Of a DNA stretch of 64,000 nt, positions 59,071-64,000 are shown piece by piece. Made by a program: the position numbers and the translations under genes. Location of the stretch: assembly GCA_019637265.1 (NCBI GenBank), contig JAHBVY010000014.1:22714-86713 (forward strand), in the 5' to 3' direction. The DNA comes from Polyangiaceae bacterium. GTDB taxonomy: Bacteria > Myxococcota_A > Polyangia > Polyangiales > Polyangiaceae. Under the pieces are notes generated by a model that had not been told where the DNA came from, ran no database searches, and saw nothing but the letters and a program-made list of their open reading frames with translations. Each line of letters begins with the position of its first letter. Within the stretch, counting starts at the first letter, position 1.

Positions 59071-60959
59071 TGACCACGAAGCTCACGCTGTTCACCGCCA
59101 TCCTCGTGCAAGACTCGGCGCTCTCGGTATCGGGTCTCGATCGCGAGACGAGCTCTGACCAGCCCTTCGCCCTCGTTGACGGTGTGCCGACGCTCATCGG
59201 GCGCGGCCTCAAGGGTGCGGCCGTGGCGATGGCCAAGCGCTTCTTCGAGCCGCTTCCGCGCGCTGTCTCCGATGACATCAAGCACAGCGCTTTGCGCCGC
59301 TCGGCGTGGGAGTTCGCCGATGCCGTCACGACAAGTGCCCCGCGCGTTCGCGCGGGCGTTGGCATTCGTCACAAGACAGGCGCGCGCGCGAGCGGCGTGC
59401 TCTACGATCGCGAGGTTATTCCCGCCGGTACAACCTGGCAGCTCAGCTTCCGAGTCGATCGCTCCTTCGCGCTTGACGACACCGAGTTCAACGAGGCCGA
59501 GGGGATCCTTGGCTACGTGCTCGCCGAGCACTGGGCGAAGGGACGCTGCTGGCTCGGTGGCGGTGCGGCGCGCGGGCTCGGCTGGTGCCACGTCGATGAC
59601 TTGAAGGTGTACCGCTTCGATGACGCTGCCTACGAGGTGTGGGTGAAGTCGGGACGCACCACCTTGCCCGCTGCGCTTGGCGCGATTCCAGCCGTCTTGC
59701 CGACGCGCTCGTGGTGTTTCCGTACGCTGGACGTAAACATCTCGTTTGGCGAGTACAAGCCCGAGCCCAGCGAAGCCGCGTGGGGCCTCGACATGTTCGC
59801 CGTCGGGCCGCACGACACCGAGCGTGCCGTCCAGCCGACCGGCGACGGTGAGTGGGCCAAGCCCGCATGGGCAACAAGCGCGCAGACACCCGACACGCTG
59901 AGCACCGACCGCGCGCTGCTGATGGATGGCGCGCGCCCGCTGCTCCCCGGTGCGAGCGTGCGTGGGCCGCTTCGTCATGCCTTTTCACGCATGGAGCGCG
60001 CCGCAGGCCACGACGTGAAGGATCCACACCTCGTGCAGGGCGATGTCGGCACGGACGACCCCGCTGGGAAGGCCTTCGGCACCGTTAGCCAGAGCAGCCG
60101 CATCCTCATCCGCGACGCGCGCGCTCAAGGTGAGTGGTCGGCGGCGAAGCTCCACATGCACGCCGAAGACGAGTTTTCGGCCGGCTCTTACGGCAGCGCA
60201 AAACGCGACGCGGTGCGCATGCTCAAGGGCACGTTCCCGGTGCGCGTCGTCGTCGAGGGCGCGGAGCCGAAGGACGTCGGACCGCTGGTGACGCTCGTCG
60301 ACCGTCAGGTGGCGCTCGGCACGCTGGGTCATCTGCTCATCGGCGGGCACAAGACGCGGGGCGCAGGCGCCGGGCACTGGCAGGCGAAGCCGTGGACCGT
60401 GGATGACGTGACCAAGGCGCGTGACTGGACGGCGCCGACGGAACCGGAACCACAGAAGCCGACGGGGCGCACGGCACGAACCTTCATCGACCGCCCCGCA
60501 GATGGGGGCGCGTGGGTGAAGACGACGACCGGCGCGGTCGCGGAGCCGCTGACTCTCGAAGCCGCCGCGAGGCTCGCGAAGACCGCGCTCGGAGAGAAGC
60601 TGGTCGCCTGGTGGTGCGATCCGAGCATCGATCTCGACCTGCGCACGCCTCCCGCGACCTTTGGGAAGCAGTGGCCGGCAGAAGACGACAAGCTCCAAGT
60701 CGACGAGGTCTCGTTTTACGCCGAGCGCGCTGTGTGGCGTGCCGTGCGCACGTCGAATGGTGGGCGCTTCGTGCTCATCGAGGAGTTCACGTCGCAGCCC
60801 GATGGTGGGAAGCAAGCTCGCGTCGTCCACACGCCCGCGCGCCTGCACGGCTTCCAGCGCTTCTCGGCGGCCAACACCGGCCAGGGCAACGTGCTCCTGC
60901 GTGAGTGGCACATCGGCGATGAAGTCCTCGGTTTCACCCTCACTCAGGAGCGGCGCTGA
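59067..60959 (+). CDS. Type III RAMP protein with two Cas7-like domains
   Basis: 630 aa; ATG at 59067 overlaps the previous stop, ATG at 59070 is alternative. First RAMP unit, residues 1-200: LTLFTAILVQDSALSVSGLD, LIGRGLKGAAVAMAKRF, RHKTGARASGVLYDREVIPA (Csm3-like) and the loop WLGGGAARGLGWCHVDDLKV. Second unit, about 220-430: FRTLDVNISFGEYK, LLPGASVRGPLRHAFSRME, the insert HAEDEFSAGSYGSAKRDAVR, and GGHKTRGAGAGHWQ. Residues 435-630 form an extra domain (AWWCDPSIDLDLRTPP to VLREWHIGD-type strands) that I do not recognise. An Asp in the Csm3-like thumb (YDRE or DEF region) could cleave target RNA, but this cannot be assigned from sequence. Confidence 0.78.
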   Translation: MMTTKLTLFTAILVQDSALSVSGLDRETSSDQPFALVDGVPTLIGRGLKGAAVAMAKRFFEPLPRAVSDDIKHSALRRSAWEFADAVTTSAPRVRAGVGIRHKTGARASGVLYDREVIPAGTTWQLSFRVDRSFALDDTEFNEAEGILGYVLAEHWAKGRCWLGGGAARGLGWCHVDDLKVYRFDDAAYEVWVKSGRTTLPAALGAIPAVLPTRSWCFRTLDVNISFGEYKPEPSEAAWGLDMFAVGPHDTERAVQPTGDGEWAKPAWATSAQTPDTLSTDRALLMDGARPLLPGASVRGPLRHAFSRMERAAGHDVKDPHLVQGDVGTDDPAGKAFGTVSQSSRILIRDARAQGEWSAAKLHMHAEDEFSAGSYGSAKRDAVRMLKGTFPVRVVVEGAEPKDVGPLVTLVDRQVALGTLGHLLIGGHKTRGAGAGHWQAKPWTVDDVTKARDWTAPTEPEPQKPTGRTARTFIDRPADGGAWVKTTTGAVAEPLTLEAAARLAKTALGEKLVAWWCDPSIDLDLRTPPATFGKQWPAEDDKLQVDEVSFYAERAVWRAVRTSNGGRFVLIEEFTSQPDGGKQARVVHTPARLHGFQRFSAANTGQGNVLLREWHIGDEVLGFTLTQERR

Positions 60960-62485
60960 TGTCGCAGAAGCCTGCAATTCGAGTTCGCGCTGCCGACGGC
61001 AAGCCCCGCGAGTGGAAGGCGCTTCACACGGCGCTGGGCGGCCAGACCTTCATCCGCGTCTACGCCCAGACGGGGAACGTCGAGTTCATTCTCACCGCCG
61101 ACAGCGCCAAGCAACTGGAGGGGCTGCGCGAGAAGCTCGCCGCTGCTGGCGTCGAGGAGATGGTCGGTGGCGCTACCATCGCGGCTACGGCGCCATCGAG
61201 GCTGACCAACACGCAGCCAACTCGGCGAGGCGGCTTCCAACCGCGTGGTGGCCCGCCTCCACGCGGTGGGGCTCCACAGGGCAGACAGGCCGCGCCGGCC
61301 AACAACGCGCAGCCGCTCCCCGGCAAGCCCTACGGGTTCGTCGCGCTGCCGAACGAGCTGAAGACCGCCAGTCCCATCTGGCACGACGGCACGGGCAGCG
61401 CAGGCCGCCTCTCCGGTGAGATCCGCTTGGAGCTGGAGACGCTGACGCCGCTTCTCGTCGGCTGGGAGCGTGGGCAGGTCGGAGACGGCGAGAGCGACTG
61501 GCCGGTGCCCACGAACCTGCCGGACGTCGGCCAGCTCAAAGAAAAGAAGTCGGTGCTCTGCCCGCTGCGCGCTCCGTGGGGCAAACGCCCCGTCGTCATC
61601 CCGGGCGACTCACTGAAGGGCCTCTTGCGCCACGAATTGGGCGCTCTTCTCGGTGCGCCGATGGCGAGGACGTCAGCGGACACGTTCATGTTGAAGAAGA
61701 AGAAGAATGGAAATTATGAGCGTGAAGGACTGCCGTCGCTCGACAATCCTCAGGACCCATCGGATTCGCCCATCAGCAATTTGGTGGGATACGTCAGGGA
61801 CGACGATTGGATGATGGGCCACGTTGCGGTGAACGCCGCGCTGGAGGTCGTTGCAGAGGAAGACGAAGAGGCGAGATTCGAGAAACCGACTTTCTTGAAG
61901 GTACTGGGCGCACCAGACCATAAGATTGGTCAGCACTACCTGAAAAGGCCTCTTCCAGACGCCAACCAGGAACCTCTGAGAGGGACGGTTGCGGGTCGCA
62001 AATTCTACCTAGAGCGGAGTGCCGAGATCGCTCAGCGCCCGTGGGAAGACACCTCCGATAAGAACAAGAAAGATGACCAGTCGACGCTTGTGCTCGAAGC
62101 CTCGAAGCCTGGGCGCAAGTTCCGCTTTACCGTTCGCTTCCGCGACGTCGACCCTATTCAACTGACAGCGGTTCTCATCGCGTTGAGCCCTGAGCAGTTC
62201 AAGGGAGTCCTCGAGGGTACGCACAAAGACGGCTACTGCTCGAAGCTCGGTTACGCCCGCCCGCTCGGCTGGGGCTCGATCCGCATCGAGGCCAAAGCGC
62301 TCCTGCTGCTGGATGAAGCCGGTTACGCCCCGGTGCTGGAGCCTGTAGTGGACCTCAGCGCATGGGTAACAAAGCACCATCAGAAGACGGGGACGCAGGA
62401 CGAATGGCTCGCCATCCATCGATTCAAGCATCCTGATGCGGCTGACTATCCGAAGCCGCGAAGAAGAACCGGAGGTGTGCGGTGA
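60959..62485 (+). CDS. Type III RAMP protein (TIGR03986-like) with RG-rich linker
   Basis: 508 aa, TGATG overlap with the preceding gene. Residues 1-80 are a small alpha/beta unit (FIRVYAQTGNVEFILTADSA). Residues 80-120 form a Gly/Arg/Pro linker (TRRGGFQPRGGPPPRGGAPQ) likely to be disordered and able to bind RNA. From KPYGFVALPNELKT the protein follows the pattern I recall for TIGR03986-family CRISPR RAMPs: RLSGEIRLELETLTPLLVGW, VVIPGDSLKGLLRHELGALL, a long variable insert, LVLEASKPGRKFRFTVRFRD and the Gly-rich loop LGYARPLGWGSIRIEAK. Probably a backbone or capping Cas7-type subunit. The insert region has lower GC (about 61680-61960), perhaps a recent exchange. Confidence 0.78.
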   Translation: MSQKPAIRVRAADGKPREWKALHTALGGQTFIRVYAQTGNVEFILTADSAKQLEGLREKLAAAGVEEMVGGATIAATAPSRLTNTQPTRRGGFQPRGGPPPRGGAPQGRQAAPANNAQPLPGKPYGFVALPNELKTASPIWHDGTGSAGRLSGEIRLELETLTPLLVGWERGQVGDGESDWPVPTNLPDVGQLKEKKSVLCPLRAPWGKRPVVIPGDSLKGLLRHELGALLGAPMARTSADTFMLKKKKNGNYEREGLPSLDNPQDPSDSPISNLVGYVRDDDWMMGHVAVNAALEVVAEEDEEARFEKPTFLKVLGAPDHKIGQHYLKRPLPDANQEPLRGTVAGRKFYLERSAEIAQRPWEDTSDKNKKDDQSTLVLEASKPGRKFRFTVRFRDVDPIQLTAVLIALSPEQFKGVLEGTHKDGYCSKLGYARPLGWGSIRIEAKALLLLDEAGYAPVLEPVVDLSAWVTKHHQKTGTQDEWLAIHRFKHPDAADYPKPRRRTGGVR

Positions 62486-63984
62486 CGACGCTGCTCGTGA
62501 TGACGACCGGTCAGAGCGACGTGCAGCTTGTTAAAGGAGAGCAACGGCACAAGCTCGACGGGAACACCTGTGGCGTGCTCCACGATGCCATCGCGCAGCG
62601 CGCATGGTCGGTGGTTGACGCGCCACCCACGCGGAGCCGGGAGGTCATCAAGGTCCCCTCCGAACGAGAGCGCAAAGAGTGTGCAAAGAACGCGGAGTGC
62701 GTGAAAAGTCGGGAGACTTTTATCTTGCTACCCGATGGCGATCTCCAACTATGCACGCCGAAGCTCGACGCCGTGCTGGCGAGCTTCAACGGCACGCAGC
62801 CAACCTCCGCACTTCTCCTCGAGACCACGCGACGAGACGGTCGCGATCCCTGGCTGGCTGGAGGGATCTTGGAGAGGCGTCTCCGTGATCGAGGCATCCA
62901 GCAGGTCATGCGCGTGGCGTTCCTGACCGGCACCCAGCAGCTCGAAGAGCCATCGAGTGACGTCGACGCGGTGGTGCGCGGTGCGGTCGTCGCCGTGCTT
63001 TCGAACGCCATCGGTGAGCAGCTCAAGGCGCTCACGAAAGACGACAAGGTCTTCATCGCTACGACCGGCGGTCTCGCGGCTGCGAATGAGCTCATCAACG
63101 AGCTGGTGCATCTGCACGCGGTCGGCGGCCCCTCCGTTGTCGCGCTCGAGGTCCCGGACGGTAACCGTGCGAAGCAAGACGATCGCGCCGTCGAGGAGAA
63201 GTTCCACCCGGCAGCGGGCTACCGCGCGCGCTGGCACGCGCTCTCGCTCATCGAGAAGGGAAACCTCCTCGGCGCGTGGGGTGCCGTCAGTCACCTCGAA
63301 GATGCTCCTGGTCAGGAGTGGACGCAGGTTGTCAATTCGCTCGCGCACTTCGCGTCGTCGCTGCCGCTGCCGCCGCACTGTGACCTCGCCGTCCTGAGCC
63401 ATTCGCGGATGGCGGTGCGCGCCGCGCTGCGGGTCGAACTAGCGCTCCGCGCGGACGACATTCCGAGAGCGGTGCATGGGACGGTTGCCTTCTTCGAGGC
63501 GGCGCTGTGGGATTGGCTCCGGCAGCGTGACTTCGCAGGTGAGGATCTCGCGTCCGGAAGTCTTGCCGAAGGCTTCACCTTCGCTACGGAGCCAACCGGC
63601 GAGAAGAAGAACCGCTTCTCGAAACGAAGAAAAGGCACAAAGTGGTGCATCAACGACTTCAAAACAGGGATTGATGCGTGGCTCCCTGTGCTCGGCAAGA
63701 CCAACCTGTGTGCTCTGTGGGCCGCGCTTACGGATGATGTTCGCAACCTGCGCAACGACGTTGCCCATAACGAGCCCACTCCCGCGCTGATGGACGACGC
63801 GCGCGCCCGGATGCAGGACGCAGAGCTCTGGTCGACCACTGGCACCTTCCTGAGCCAGCCCCTCGTGCAGGCCGTGTTGAAGGAGCTTGGAGAGCCCGCG
63901 CCCGAAAGCCTCCTCGAGAGCCTGCTGGCCGAGGTTCGTCGGCGGCTCGCCTCGCCTGTGTCGAGCACGGGAGGCACGCCGTGA
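62482..63984 (+). CDS. CARF-HEPN type RNase (Csm6/Csx1-like effector)
   Basis: 500 aa, GTG start overlapping the previous stop (GTGA). The N-terminal half has a Rossmann-like CARF pattern: LLVMTTGQSDVQLV as first strand and ligand loop, LLLETTRRDGRDPW, and VFIATTGGLAAANELINELV as the strand and helix that normally contact the cyclic oligoadenylate. A helical linker leads to a C-terminal HEPN domain with the RNase motif RNDVAH (R424, H429) in DDVRNLRNDVAHNEP. Together with the GGDD of Cas10 this predicts a signal-activated RNase that degrades transcripts during attack. The exact subfamily is not recognised; ring-nuclease activity of the CARF part is possible. Confidence 0.82.
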   Translation: MTTLLVMTTGQSDVQLVKGEQRHKLDGNTCGVLHDAIAQRAWSVVDAPPTRSREVIKVPSERERKECAKNAECVKSRETFILLPDGDLQLCTPKLDAVLASFNGTQPTSALLLETTRRDGRDPWLAGGILERRLRDRGIQQVMRVAFLTGTQQLEEPSSDVDAVVRGAVVAVLSNAIGEQLKALTKDDKVFIATTGGLAAANELINELVHLHAVGGPSVVALEVPDGNRAKQDDRAVEEKFHPAAGYRARWHALSLIEKGNLLGAWGAVSHLEDAPGQEWTQVVNSLAHFASSLPLPPHCDLAVLSHSRMAVRAALRVELALRADDIPRAVHGTVAFFEAALWDWLRQRDFAGEDLASGSLAEGFTFATEPTGEKKNRFSKRRKGTKWCINDFKTGIDAWLPVLGKTNLCALWAALTDDVRNLRNDVAHNEPTPALMDDARARMQDAELWSTTGTFLSQPLVQAVLKELGEPAPESLLESLLAEVRRRLASPVSSTGGTP

Positions 63985-64000
63985 CCGCGCAAAGCTGCCG
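63981..64000 (+). CDS. Start of a further gene in the type III operon (partial)
   Basis: GTG at 63981 overlaps the CARF-HEPN stop (GTGA), in the same way as the other genes of the operon. Only six codons are visible (MTAQSC), so the product is unknown; it could be the missing small subunit, an accessory factor or adaptation gene. Confidence 0.4.

Noticed and set aside
1..64000. tRNA, rRNA or classical rho-independent terminators
   Set aside because: No cloverleaf or rRNA signature was recognised, and the hairpins found lack a following U-tract.

Overview
The window reads as chromosome of a high-GC myxobacterium (Myxococcota, probably a Polyangia-type lineage). The evidence is very high GC with strong G/C third positions, a secreted protease ending in a MYXO-CTERM-like tail, lipoproteins with long Gly/Ser/Ala linkers and MopE-like Asp-rich metal-binding motifs, large Che operons and HEAT-repeat proteins. 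No rRNA, tRNA, transposase or integrase was seen.

Layout. 0-6 kb: a minus-strand block with a cut-off lipoprotein, the biotin and carboxyltransferase subunits of a methylcrotonyl-CoA-type carboxylase with a glycerophosphodiesterase between them, and divergent Hsp15. 6-16 kb: a Glu-rich membrane-anchored protein, dusB, a TlpA-like thioredoxin, three uncharacterised proteins, an HSL-type esterase and a thermolysin-family protease. 16-25 kb: a translationally coupled chemosensory operon on the plus strand (lipoprotein alpha/beta hydrolase, cheY, cheA, cheW, cheW, HEAT-repeat protein, cheR, cheB) with no receptor gene. 25-43 kb: a DMT-like transporter, fumC, an MltD-like LysM transglycosylase, three tandem MopE-motif lipoproteins plus the 3' scrap of a fourth, a BASS-family transporter, a FadL-type porin overlapping a 1289-aa lipoprotein, and glmU.

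43.4-64 kb is the accessory region. It holds a two-gene DGQHR (DndB-like) / winged-helix module, then sugE (gdx) behind a convincing guanidine-III riboswitch and promoter, then a type I-G (formerly I-U) CRISPR effector operon: cas3 with a C-terminal HD, csx17/cas8g, csb1/cas7 and the csb2 cas5-cas6 fusion. After a 157-bp gap comes an unusual type III operon: an HD-less Cas10 with intact GGDD, three large RAMP proteins (at least two apparently multi-domain), a CARF-HEPN-type effector, and one more gene cut by the window edge. No cas1, cas2, cas4, stand-alone small subunit or CRISPR array is visible. I infer that I-G cleaves DNA through Cas3 while the type III complex acts by RNA recognition and cyclic-oligoadenylate signalling to the HEPN RNase, and that both borrow crRNAs and adaptation from elsewhere; this is the candidate novel system.

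The backbone is also rich in small dispersed repeats: a 21-bp palindrome found mainly between convergent genes, a separate palindromic element that runs in frame through one ORF, a TTGGGGGTTGG family abutting stop codons, and several duplications of gene 3' ends.
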